The position numbers were made by a program, and so were the translations under genes. The notes beneath the pieces are model-generated. The model saw nothing but the letters and a program-made list of their open reading frames with translations. It was not told where the DNA came from and did no database searches. Source: Streptomyces populi (GTDB taxonomy: Bacteria; Actinomycetota; Actinomycetes; Streptomycetales; Streptomycetaceae). Taken from it: 50,721 bases of DNA. Positions 40,688-48,437 of the stretch are shown here, piece after piece. Each line of letters opens with the position of its first letter. The first letter of the stretch is position 1. The stretch is taken from contig NZ_KZ626898.1 in assembly GCF_002911015.1 (NCBI RefSeq), positions 1-50,721 on the forward strand. The letters run 5' to 3'.

Positions 40688-41674
40688 GTGCGTACGCCTG
40701 TCAGTGATCCCATGAGGATCGGTCCGTACCGCATCGTGGGCCGGCTCGGCTCCGGTGGCATGGGGTGGGTGTACCTCGGCCGCTCGCCCTCCGGGCGTGA
40801 GGTCGCGGTCAAGGTGGTGCGGCCCGAACTGGCCGCGGAGGGGGAGTTCCGGGAGCGTTTCGCGCGCGAGGTCGCGGCGGCCCGCGTGGTCAGCGGTGCC
40901 TACACCGCGGCCGTGGTCGACGCCGACACCGAGGCCGAACTGCCGTGGCTGGCCACCCTGTACGTGCCCGGTCCCTCGCTCGCCGAGGCGGTCCGCGCCG
41001 ACGGACCCCTGCCCGAGCCGCAGGTGAGGCGGCTCGGCGCGGGTCTGGTCGAGGCGCTCCAGGCCATCCACGCCGCACGCGTGGTGCACCGGGACCTCAA
41101 GCCGGCCAACGTGCTCCTCGCCTCCGACGGACCGCGCGTCATCGACTTCGGGATCTCCCGCGTGGACGGCGCCCCGGGCCTCACCCAGGTCGGCGTCGTC
41201 GTCGGTACCCCGCCCTTCATGTCGCCCGAGCAGATCAGGGGTGCCACGGTGGGCCCGCCGAGCGACGTCTTCTCCCTCGGCGGGGTCCTGGTGTACGCGC
41301 TCACCGGACGGCCGCCGCACGGCAGCGGAGAGGCCGTCCGCTACCGCGTCGCCTTCGAGGAGCCCGAACTCGACGGCATCACGGGGCCGATGCGGGAGCT
41401 GATCGCGCGCTGTCTGGCCAAGCGTCCCGAGGACCGGCCCCGGCTGGACCGGCTGATGGCCGGACTGCTGGAGCAGGAGCCCCGGGAGGCCGTCTGGCCG
41501 CCGCCCACGGTCGCCCACAGCATCGCGGCGCGCACCCAGGACCTGGTGAAGCGCCGCAAGCAGAGCACCAGCGTGTCCGTGCCCTCCTGTCTGCTGTCGC
41601 ACGCCCGGGCGCTGCTCGACGCCGGGCTGACCGACGCGATGGTCACCGAGGCGGTGGTCCGTGGCGGCGCCTGA
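40688..41674 (+). CDS. Soluble Ser/Thr protein kinase, 328 aa
   Basis: A Hanks-type kinase. GTG at 40688 is used (GAGGTGGG upstream); the ATG at 40712 is an alternative. Visible: glycine loop GRLGSGGMGWVY, Lys42 (VAVKVV), catalytic HRDLKPANVLL with Asp136, metal-binding DFGISR, activation segment GTPPFMSPEQ, and RPEDRPRLDRLM. The kinase domain ends near 280. No membrane helix, PASTA repeats or other sensor domain follow; the C-terminal 50 residues (HSIAARTQDLVKRRKQS) are unique. It overlaps the next gene by 14 bases and opens the operon leading to the TerY-P triad. Confidence 0.93.
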   Translation: MRTPVSDPMRIGPYRIVGRLGSGGMGWVYLGRSPSGREVAVKVVRPELAAEGEFRERFAREVAAARVVSGAYTAAVVDADTEAELPWLATLYVPGPSLAEAVRADGPLPEPQVRRLGAGLVEALQAIHAARVVHRDLKPANVLLASDGPRVIDFGISRVDGAPGLTQVGVVVGTPPFMSPEQIRGATVGPPSDVFSLGGVLVYALTGRPPHGSGEAVRYRVAFEEPELDGITGPMRELIARCLAKRPEDRPRLDRLMAGLLEQEPREAVWPPPTVAHSIAARTQDLVKRRKQSTSVSVPSCLLSHARALLDAGLTDAMVTEAVVRGGA

Positions 41675-42125
41675 CTCCTTTCCCGGCCGCGGCCACGAGA
41701 TCCTCGAAATCGGAACGCACTGGCGGCAGTTGGTGCAGAACTGGGTGACCAGACGGAATTTCCACACGGCGACCGACACCGTTTCCGTCTCCATGCGTTT
41801 CGACCTCGAGGAAACGGGCCGGATGGTCACCGTGCGGTTCATGACGACCAAGAGGCTGCTGGTGGCTTTCGCGACCGACGGGAATTTCCTGCGCAAGGAC
41901 CAACTGGCGCTCGCCGCCGCCGCGTCGAACGCGTGGAACACCGAACAGCTCCGTCCCATGCTGTCCGTGTGGGACGTGCGGGGGCCGCGCCCCTGTCTCG
42001 CGGGAGTGTGCGACCTCCCCCTGACCTGTCGCATGACGCAAACGGATTTCGATGCTTTGGCCAGCGACTGGGTGGAGCAGGCGAGACAAATGTTCGCCCG
42101 ATGCCATCAGGTGTTCGAGTTGTAG
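41661..42125 (+). CDS. YbjN-domain (type III secretion chaperone-like fold) protein, 154 aa
   Basis: GTG at 41661 lies within the kinase's last codons. Key stretches are HWRQLVQNWVTRRNFHTAT, SMRFDLEETGRMVTVRFMTTKRLLVAFAT (landmarks MRFDLEETGRM and VRFMTTKRLL), DQLALAAAASNAWNTEQLRPM and a C-terminal helix SDWVEQARQMFARCHQVFEL. The alternating strand-helix order matches YbjN-like proteins, which are often adaptors or chaperones. Translational overlap with the kinase suggests a partner or substrate. Its function here is not known. Confidence 0.65.
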   Translation: MAAPDSFPGRGHEILEIGTHWRQLVQNWVTRRNFHTATDTVSVSMRFDLEETGRMVTVRFMTTKRLLVAFATDGNFLRKDQLALAAAASNAWNTEQLRPMLSVWDVRGPRPCLAGVCDLPLTCRMTQTDFDALASDWVEQARQMFARCHQVFEL

Positions 42126-42242
42126 AAGTGAAGTCCGCCGCATTCCCCAAACCCTTACGGAGGACCGCGGGTTTCCGCCACTATGGGCGAGTGCCTTTCG
42201 GGGCCGCGGGGGTGTTTTCGCAGGGCCACGGGGGGTCTTTTC

Positions 42243-43457
42243 ATGCGGCGGCTTTCTTTCCTCATGCTTTCCGGACTCCTGGCCGCGCTCGCCCCGGCGG
42301 TGCCCGCCGCGGCCCGCGAGCCGTGCGGGCCGGCCTTCGAGCAGCACCTCGGCTGCTGGGCCGACGCGATCGACCAGGGAGCCGTCCGCGTCACCCTCGA
42401 CCGGAACCTGCCGCTCGACGACGACGGAGCCGGGCGGCGCAAGGACCTCGAACAGAGGCTGTGGAACCGGAGGGGGCGGCTCCTGGTCGAGGTGCCGAAG
42501 GGCGTCCACACCGGGCTGGGCGGAACGGCACTCCTCGTGCTGGCGGACAGCAGGGGCAGGCGCGTCGCGGACGACGCCGTCATCGACCCGCTGACCCGTG
42601 AGGTCCGGGAGGAGCTGGCCGCCCGCGGGGCCTGCGACCCCAAGGCGGGGGAGGCGGACCGGTGCGCCCCGTTCACCAAGACCATGAGGGGCAGCCGCCT
42701 GATCGGTCTGGGCCTGGCCGCCGAGCTGCCCCGGCGCAGTTACACCGTCACCGGGTCGCGAAGCGGCGCCTCCGCGAACTCGACCCCCGCCGGTGAGACC
42801 GCCGCCGGGAAACAGGGGCAGGAGACCGGGAACATCGGCAGTACCGGCCGCGACCCCGCGGTCGGCACCGACCCCGGCGGCGACTCCGGCTGGGACACCG
42901 CCACCCAGGTGCTCACCGTCCTGTGCGCCGTGCTCGTCCTCCTGCTCGGCCTGCTCCTCTTCCTGATCCGCCGCTCCGCCCGGTCCGTCGCCGTCGGGAG
43001 CCTCTCCCGGCACTCGCTCGCCGCCTCGGGCGTCGGCGCCGTACCGGAGGCCGCGGCGCCCCGGCCGCGCACCCGTCCCCGGACCCACCTGTCCGACGAG
43101 CCCGCCGCCCGCCCCCGCACCCCCGCGTCCGACGAGCCCGCCGCCCGTCCCCGCACCCACGTGCCCGACGAGGCCACCACCCGCCTGCGGACCACCCCGT
43201 CGCCCCGCGGCCACGGACGGCGGGTCGGCAACGTACCGGGCCCCGCCCGGCCCGCCGTCGTCCGCACCGAACTGCACCCGCAGGGCTATGTCGAGGTGGA
43301 CGACGTGCTGTACCGGGCGGTGTGGGCCGAGCCGGACCGCCCGCCGCCCGCGCCCGGCGGACTCGTCGACGTCACCGAGGCGGGGGAGCGGGGCTCCGAC
43401 GTCCTCTACGCGTTCCCGCCGACACCCGGACGGCACGCCAAAGCCGCCAGGACCTGA
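42243..43457 (+). CDS. Exported, single-pass membrane protein, 404 aa
   Basis: ATG at 42243 follows GGGGGG and starts MRRLSFLMLSGLLAALAPAVPAAAREP, a signal peptide with cleavage after AAA. The outer domain (~25-170) has four cysteines (CGPAFEQHLGC, RGACDPKAGEADRC) and a basic, leucine-rich middle. A Gly/Thr-rich linker leads to a membrane helix at ~222-245 (VLTVLCAVLVLLLGLLLFLI), then a cytoplasmic tail with three repeats of the type DEPAARPRTxx and a compact C-terminal piece (GYVEVDDVLYRAVWAEPD). I do not recognise the family. It looks like a transmembrane sensor feeding the triad, 17 bases before the TerY gene. Confidence 0.75.
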   Translation: MRRLSFLMLSGLLAALAPAVPAAAREPCGPAFEQHLGCWADAIDQGAVRVTLDRNLPLDDDGAGRRKDLEQRLWNRRGRLLVEVPKGVHTGLGGTALLVLADSRGRRVADDAVIDPLTREVREELAARGACDPKAGEADRCAPFTKTMRGSRLIGLGLAAELPRRSYTVTGSRSGASANSTPAGETAAGKQGQETGNIGSTGRDPAVGTDPGGDSGWDTATQVLTVLCAVLVLLLGLLLFLIRRSARSVAVGSLSRHSLAASGVGAVPEAAAPRPRTRPRTHLSDEPAARPRTPASDEPAARPRTHVPDEATTRLRTTPSPRGHGRRVGNVPGPARPAVVRTELHPQGYVEVDDVLYRAVWAEPDRPPPAPGGLVDVTEAGERGSDVLYAFPPTPGRHAKAART

Positions 43458-43474
43458 GACCAGGAGAGAACCCC

Positions 43475-44236
43475 ATGCACAGCGACTACCCGCCCACCCT
43501 GCCGGCGGAGTACGCCGACATCGAGTTCGAGAACAACGCGCAGCGGCTGCCGCTCGTCCTGTGCCTCGACATCTCCAGCTCCATGGCGGGTCAGCCCATC
43601 CAGACGCTCAACAACGCGCTCGCGGAGTGGACCCGGGAACTGCACGACGACGTCAGCCTCAGCTACAGCGTCGAGGTCGCCGTGGTCACCTTCGGCGGCC
43701 AGGGCGTCGCCGCCTGGCGCGGCCCCCAGCTGCTGCCCGTGGGCGCCCCGGTGAGCCCCTTCGTGCCGGCGCACATGTTCCGCCCGCCGCAGCTCGCCGC
43801 CGCCGGGGTCACCCTGATGACCGAGGCCCTCGAACTGTCGATGAACATCGTCGCCGCCCGCAAGGCCGAACTGCGCGCCTCCGGGCTCCAGTACTACCGG
43901 CCGCAGATCTGTCTCGTCACCGACGGACTGCCCACCGACGCCACGGGCCATCTCACCGACTCCTGGCACCGGCTGATCCCGGTGCTCGCCGACGAGCAGC
44001 AGGCCCGCCGCTTCCGGCTGTACGCGATCGGCGTCGGCGGCATCACGGACCGGGGCGAGCAGGTGCTGCGGTCGTTCGCGCCGAAGTTCAACGCCCGGTT
44101 GCAGGGATTCCCGTTCCGCGAGCTGCTCCAGATGATGTCCGCGAGCGCCAACGCCGAGCAGAAGGGCGCGGGCGACGAGGTCTTCGAGAAGATCTTCAGC
44201 CAGTTCAAGACGCAGCGCCCGGCCTGGGAATCGTGA
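43475..44236 (+). CDS. terY: TerY-type vWA domain protein, 253 aa
   Basis: First member of the TerY-P triad. The ATG at 43475 has AGGAGAG nine bases upstream. The vWA domain carries the MIDAS as DISSSMAG (Asp32, Ser34, Ser36), VTFGGQGV, the TxxT-like GVTLMTEALEL and VTDGLPTD (third metal ligand region), so it should bind Mg2+ and a partner. Tellurite-resistance-associated TerY proteins have this size and are encoded with a PP2C phosphatase and a kinase, as here. Cytoplasmic; no signal peptide. The name is by family, not by demonstrated resistance. Confidence 0.88.
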   Translation: MHSDYPPTLPAEYADIEFENNAQRLPLVLCLDISSSMAGQPIQTLNNALAEWTRELHDDVSLSYSVEVAVVTFGGQGVAAWRGPQLLPVGAPVSPFVPAHMFRPPQLAAAGVTLMTEALELSMNIVAARKAELRASGLQYYRPQICLVTDGLPTDATGHLTDSWHRLIPVLADEQQARRFRLYAIGVGGITDRGEQVLRSFAPKFNARLQGFPFRELLQMMSASANAEQKGAGDEVFEKIFSQFKTQRPAWES

Positions 44237-44263
44237 CCGATGACCCGATGGGACTCCTGAGTG

Positions 44264-45070
44264 ATGACCGCAGTCGACGAGCGCCGTACGCCGTGGCGGA
44301 TCCACGGAATGAGCGTCGAGGGGTACCGGCACCGCCGCCAGGGCCGGCCCTGCCAGGACGCCTGCGCGTACACGGTGACGGAGTCCGTGGCGGTCCTCGC
44401 CGTCGCGGACGGCGCGGGCAGCCGGCCGCGTTCCGAGGAGGGCTCGCGGCTCGCGGTGGAGCTGGCCACCGAGCACTTCGCGCGGCGGGCCGCCGTCGCG
44501 GCGGACCGCCGCGACGGCAAGGCCGTGCGCGAGCTGCTGCGGGACGCCTTCCACGACGTCCGCAAGGTGTTCCTGGACCGCACGGGCCCCGACGCGCCGG
44601 ACTTCGCGACCACGCTCACCGTGGTCGTGCTCGCGCGGGGCTGGCTCGGCCATCTGTCCCTGGGGGACGGCTTCGTCGTCCTGCGGGCCGGCACGGAGGA
44701 CGGCGAGCGGCAGTTCCATCTGCTGCCGCAGCCGGCCGCAGTCAGCGAGTACAGCAACGAGACGGTCTTCCTCACCTCGCCCGACGCGGCCCGCTGGGTG
44801 CACACCGACTGCGTGTCCGACGAGGGGGTCGACGGGGTGCTGCTGTCCACCGACGGACTGGCGCAGGCCGCGCTCAACCGGTCCGCCGGCGGCGCGCTGT
44901 CCCCGAACACCTCCTTCGTCGAGGCCGTGTTCCGCTCCCTCGACGTCCCGGGCCCGGTGACCGCGAGCGCCCACGAAGGCCTCGGGACCCTGCTCCGGTC
45001 GGACCGGCTCACCGCGCTCAACGCCGACGACAAGACCCTCCTGCGGGCCGTGCTCAAGGCGCGGCCGTGA
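44264..45070 (+). CDS. PP2C-family Ser/Thr phosphatase of the TerY-P triad, 268 aa
   Basis: The ATG at 44264 is used (a GTG three bases earlier is in frame). PP2C motifs are VADGAGSRPRSEEGS (metal-binding Asp49), TTLTVVVLA, GHLSLGDGFVVL and LLSTDGLAQA, then NADDKTLL near the end (a later metal-binding Asp). The N-terminus GMSVEGYRHRRQGRPCQDA also matches. It is shorter than free-standing PP2C enzymes but typical for the triad. It overlaps the kinase gene start by four bases (GTGA) and presumably reverses that kinase's action. Confidence 0.92.
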   Translation: MTAVDERRTPWRIHGMSVEGYRHRRQGRPCQDACAYTVTESVAVLAVADGAGSRPRSEEGSRLAVELATEHFARRAAVAADRRDGKAVRELLRDAFHDVRKVFLDRTGPDAPDFATTLTVVVLARGWLGHLSLGDGFVVLRAGTEDGERQFHLLPQPAAVSEYSNETVFLTSPDAARWVHTDCVSDEGVDGVLLSTDGLAQAALNRSAGGALSPNTSFVEAVFRSLDVPGPVTASAHEGLGTLLRSDRLTALNADDKTLLRAVLKARP

Positions 45071-46236
45071 GCGGCCGCACGGTGTTCCTGGACGGCAGGC
45101 GGGTCACCCTCGCCGAGCTGCCCCTCAAGGGCGGCGGCCAGGCGGCCGTCTTCCCGGTCGTCGGCGACGACGGCATCGTCGTCAAGCTGTACCGCGAGGC
45201 GCCGGGGCTCAAGGAGGAACTGCGGCTGAAGCGGATGCTGACCATGTCCCCGCTCGTGACCCGCCCCACCGACGCCTCCCAGCCGCCCGAACTGGCCTGG
45301 CCGACCGCTCTCGCCCGCGGCCCCGAGGGCGAGTTCCTCGGCTACGCCATGCGCCGCTTCGGCGAACCCCAGCACGTCCAGCTGATCGGCCTGTTCACCC
45401 GTGCCCAGCGCCTCAAGCTGTTCGGCGACCGGGCCGACTGGCGCTTCCTGCTCGGCGTCGCCTGGAACCTCGCCTTCATGACCGCCCGCATGCACTACGA
45501 CGATCTCGTCATCGGCGACTTCTCCAGCAGCAACGTCGTCGTCGACGCCAACGGCTTCGTCACCTTCCTCGACTGCGACTCCATCGCCTTCAGCGACCCG
45601 GCGACCGGGGAACTCTTCCCCTGTCTGATGCACACCACCGACTACTCGTCCCCCGAGCGGCAGGCCGGCGGTCCCGCCACCCGCGCCACCGACGAGTTCG
45701 CCCTCGCGGTCCTCGTCTACCAGCTGCTGACGGCCGGGAACCACCCCTTCGGCGGCGTCCCGCACGACAGCGCCTCCGAGTCGACCGTCAAGGACAACAT
45801 CGCCGCCAGCATCTCCTACGTCGTGCGCCCCGAGCGGGTCATCATGCCGCGCGGCACCATCGACCCCTCCGTGCTCCCGCCCGAACTCCTCGCGCTGGCC
45901 CGCACCGCCTTCGGTCCCGGGGTGCACGACCCCGCCACGCGGCCCTCCGCGGAGGCGTGGCTGCGCGCCCTGGACAAGGAGCGGGCGCTGGTACGGGTCT
46001 GCCCGGCCCGCCCGCTGCACGCGTTCGGCTCGCATCTGACCGCGTGCCCCTGGTGCACCCGGGCGGCGCTCACCGGGCACGACGTGTTCAACGTCCCGGT
46101 GGTGGTCCCGGGGCCCGGCGTGCCGCAGCCGGGTCCGCCCGTGCCGACGCCGGGCGAGCCGTGGCCCACGGGGCTGAAGGTGGCGCTGCTGATCCTGGCG
46201 GTCATGATCCTGGTGGTGATCGTGGCGAACGCCTGA
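45067..46236 (+). CDS. Triad protein kinase with zinc-ribbon-like motif and C-terminal membrane helix, 389 aa
   Basis: A divergent protein kinase of the TerY-P type. The GTG at 45067 is coupled to the phosphatase stop. Seen: GGGQAAVFPV (glycine loop), Lys40 (VVKLYRE), GDFSSSNVVV (catalytic Asp151, Asn156) and FLDCDSIAF (in place of DFG), then YSSPERQ and FALAVLVYQLLTAGNHPF. After the kinase, residues 312-330 (Cys312 ... CPWC at 327-330, with histidines between) look like a metal ribbon. A proline-rich linker and one helix, LKVALLILAVMILVVIVANA, anchor the end of the protein in the membrane. Confidence 0.88.
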   Translation: MSGRTVFLDGRRVTLAELPLKGGGQAAVFPVVGDDGIVVKLYREAPGLKEELRLKRMLTMSPLVTRPTDASQPPELAWPTALARGPEGEFLGYAMRRFGEPQHVQLIGLFTRAQRLKLFGDRADWRFLLGVAWNLAFMTARMHYDDLVIGDFSSSNVVVDANGFVTFLDCDSIAFSDPATGELFPCLMHTTDYSSPERQAGGPATRATDEFALAVLVYQLLTAGNHPFGGVPHDSASESTVKDNIAASISYVVRPERVIMPRGTIDPSVLPPELLALARTAFGPGVHDPATRPSAEAWLRALDKERALVRVCPARPLHAFGSHLTACPWCTRAALTGHDVFNVPVVVPGPGVPQPGPPVPTPGEPWPTGLKVALLILAVMILVVIVANA

Positions 46237-46274
46237 GCCGCCGGACCGCGGGCCGCGCCGGTCGCCGCGAGCGG

Positions 46275-46297
46275 TCCCGGCTCTCGCGCGGCCGGGA
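46275..46297. terminator. Hairpin between the two convergent stress operons
   Basis: TCCCGGC (46275-46281), nine-base loop, GCCGGGA (46291-46297), between the triad kinase stop (46236) and the opposing stop at 46298. Only seven pairs, so moderate strength. Confidence 0.5.
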
Positions 46298-46906
46298 TCA
46301 CTGCGAGCGGCCGCGGTCCTCCAGGTAGCGCGTGTGGGACTCCTGGCGCCGCGCCTCCGTCTCCCGCAGCGCCGCCGCGATCCGGTCCGACTCCTCCTGC
46401 AGCACGGTGAGCTGACGCTCCAGATGGCGCTCCGGCGGTTCGGTGCCGGGGGCCAGCCGGGTCCACCACCGGGTGCGGACGAAGGTGTCGACCGCCTCGG
46501 GGACGTCCTGCCGTACGGTCCGGGAGAGGGCGTGCACGCTCTCGGGGTCCTGGGCGAGGACCTCGGCGACCCAGCCCGGGTCGAGCAGGGCGGTGAGCAC
46601 CTCGGTCAGCTCGGTGAGCCGGCCGGCCGCCGCCGGGGGCAGCTCGACGCCGTCCAGGTACTCCCGCAGCTTGCCGAAGTCGACGCGCAGTTCGGCCAGT
46701 TGGGCGGAGGGGTCCGGGAAGTCGGGCGGGGCCGGGCGTTCCGGCGGCGCGATCAGCGCGCCCGCGCCGTACAGACCCGCGACGACGACGGGCCAGTACG
46801 GGCCCGCGAGACCGGTGAAGGTCAGCGCGAGTCCGGCGATCCCGCACGCGCTGCCGGTGAGGTTCTTGCGCGACTCGAGGAAGCCGAGGAGCTTACTGGT
46901 AGCCAC
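46298..46906 (-). CDS. Membrane protein of the TelA operon, 202 aa
   Basis: I chose the GTG at 46906 because GAGGAG lies six bases upstream; the frame overlaps the upstream vWA gene by 14 bases. The N-terminus reads VATSKLLGFLESRKNLTG, then two short hydrophobic helices (SACGIAGLALTFTGLAGPYW and PVVVAGLYGAGALIA). The remaining ~145 residues are a soluble helical domain (QLAELRVDFGKLREYLDG, VLTALLDPGWVAEVL, and a final coiled coil LERQLTVLQEESDRIAAAL). It is coupled to TelA and the vWA lipoprotein, so it is likely the cytoplasmic or membrane adaptor of that complex. The family is not known to me. Confidence 0.75.
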   Translation of the reverse strand: MATSKLLGFLESRKNLTGSACGIAGLALTFTGLAGPYWPVVVAGLYGAGALIAPPERPAPPDFPDPSAQLAELRVDFGKLREYLDGVELPPAAAGRLTELTEVLTALLDPGWVAEVLAQDPESVHALSRTVRQDVPEAVDTFVRTRWWTRLAPGTEPPERHLERQLTVLQEESDRIAAALRETEARRQESHTRYLEDRGRSQ

Positions 46907-48437
46907 GGATCTCCTCGAAGGCGCCGTCCAGCGAGCCCTTTTGGGCATCGAAGAGACGGCCGCCGGTCAGGTCGGCGATGTGCCGGAGCTCGTCGCGGTC
47001 GGAGTCGCCGAACAGGATGGGGAAGACCGGGATCTCCCGCTGTCCGCCGGGCAGCCGACGGTAGAAGCCGTCGAAGTCGGAGGGGCTCGCGCCCCTGGTG
47101 TTCTCGCCGTCCGTCATCAGCACGATCGAGGTGAACGTGTCGTCGTCGGCGCCCAGATGCTCGTACGCCTTCTCCAGCGAGGTGTAGATCGCGGTGTCGC
47201 CGTCGGCGCTCAGCGCGCGGGTGTCCTCGCGGATGGCGTCGAGCCCGGCCCGCGGGTTCTCGGGGCGGACCACGTGCGTGCGCACGCTCTTGACCCGCGA
47301 GCCGAACGGCATGAGCGTCACCTCCTCGCGGTCGCGGAAGTCGCCGGTCAGATCGCCGAGGGACTTCTTGAGCCGGGCGAGGCGGTCGCCGTCCATCGAG
47401 CCCGAGGTGTCGAGGACGTACACGGTCCTGGACGGCCGGCGCAGTTCGTTCTCGTAGGAGTCGAGGAGCCGGTCGGCGACGGACCTGCTTCCGGGGAAGG
47501 GGAGTTCACGCCGTCGTCCGGTGTCGAGTCCGGCCGCCGGGGCGACGGAGGCGACGACCGGGCGGCGGTGCGTCCGTTCGGTGATCAGCTTCTGGGCGGC
47601 GGGCGCGCGCAGTGCCTCGGCGAGGCGCCGGACGTCGTCGCGGGTGTCCTGGGAGGAGGCGGCGAGGGAGGAGAGCGGGTAGTCGGCCGTCACGACGCCG
47701 TCGCGCGGGCGGATGACCGTCAGTCCCTTCACGCCCATGAGGACGGACTCGTAGTTGAGCAGGGCGTCCACGGTGCCCCGGCGTTCGTAGGCGGTGGCCA
47801 GCCAGCCCGACGACCCCGACGTCAGCTTCTGGCCCTCGAAGAACTCGCGCAGCCGGGGGGTCGCCCTGGCCACGTCGGCGTCGGTGAGCGCCGACTGGGC
47901 GCCGGACAGTGCGGAGGCCACCGAGACCAGCGTGGAGAAACCGGAGTTGGAGCGCGCCGGGTCGGTCATGCCGTAGGTGAGCCTTCCGTCCGCGACGGCC
48001 TGCTCCACCTGCTTCCAGGTGACGTCGCCCGGTGTCCAGCCGAGGGCCCGTACGGTGGCGGGCTTGACGCCGACGGCCACCGGGCTCGACATGATCGGGG
48101 TCTCCGAGACGACCTTCTTCGCCGCCTCCGGACGCAGGCGCAGATAGTCGTCGGAGGAGAGCCACAGGGCGTCGTACCGGTCGTCGGAGGCGCCCCGCGC
48201 GATCAGGTCCACGGCGGCGAGGGTGCCCATGTAGGTGGGCCGGACCGTGATGCCGGTGTCCTTCCGGATCTGTTCGAGCACCGGTTTCATGTCGCCGAGT
48301 TCGCTGGAGGCGAGGACGCGCAGGGTGCCGGGCCGCGGGGCGCCGTCGTCCCCGGACCTCGTGTCCTCGTGGGCCGTGCAGGCCGTGACGGCGAGCAGGG
48401 CCGCGGCGGCACCGGCCGCGAGGCGGAGGGCTCTCAT
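46893..48437 (-). CDS. Lipoprotein with solute-binding (ModA-like) and vWA domains, 514 aa
   Basis: The ATG at 48437 overlaps the TelA stop (ATGA). A lipoprotein signal, LLAVTAC-TAHED, places the protein outside the membrane. Residues ~35-300 look like a type 2 periplasmic binding fold (GTLRVLASSELGDMKPVLEQI, TVRPTYMGTLAAVDLI, ALWLSSDDYLRL, TYGMTDPARSNSGFSTLV). Residues ~335-510 are a vWA domain: TVYVLDTSGSMDGDR with MIDAS Asp343, DGDTAIYTSLEKAYEHLG and IVLMTDGENTRG. The joined architecture suggests an extracellular ligand sensor whose vWA head binds a partner. The protein is complete. Confidence 0.9.
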   Translation of the reverse strand: MRALRLAAGAAAALLAVTACTAHEDTRSGDDGAPRPGTLRVLASSELGDMKPVLEQIRKDTGITVRPTYMGTLAAVDLIARGASDDRYDALWLSSDDYLRLRPEAAKKVVSETPIMSSPVAVGVKPATVRALGWTPGDVTWKQVEQAVADGRLTYGMTDPARSNSGFSTLVSVASALSGAQSALTDADVARATPRLREFFEGQKLTSGSSGWLATAYERRGTVDALLNYESVLMGVKGLTVIRPRDGVVTADYPLSSLAASSQDTRDDVRRLAEALRAPAAQKLITERTHRRPVVASVAPAAGLDTGRRRELPFPGSRSVADRLLDSYENELRRPSRTVYVLDTSGSMDGDRLARLKKSLGDLTGDFRDREEVTLMPFGSRVKSVRTHVVRPENPRAGLDAIREDTRALSADGDTAIYTSLEKAYEHLGADDDTFTSIVLMTDGENTRGASPSDFDGFYRRLPGGQREIPVFPILFGDSDRDELRHIADLTGGRLFDAQKGSLDGAFEEIRGYQ

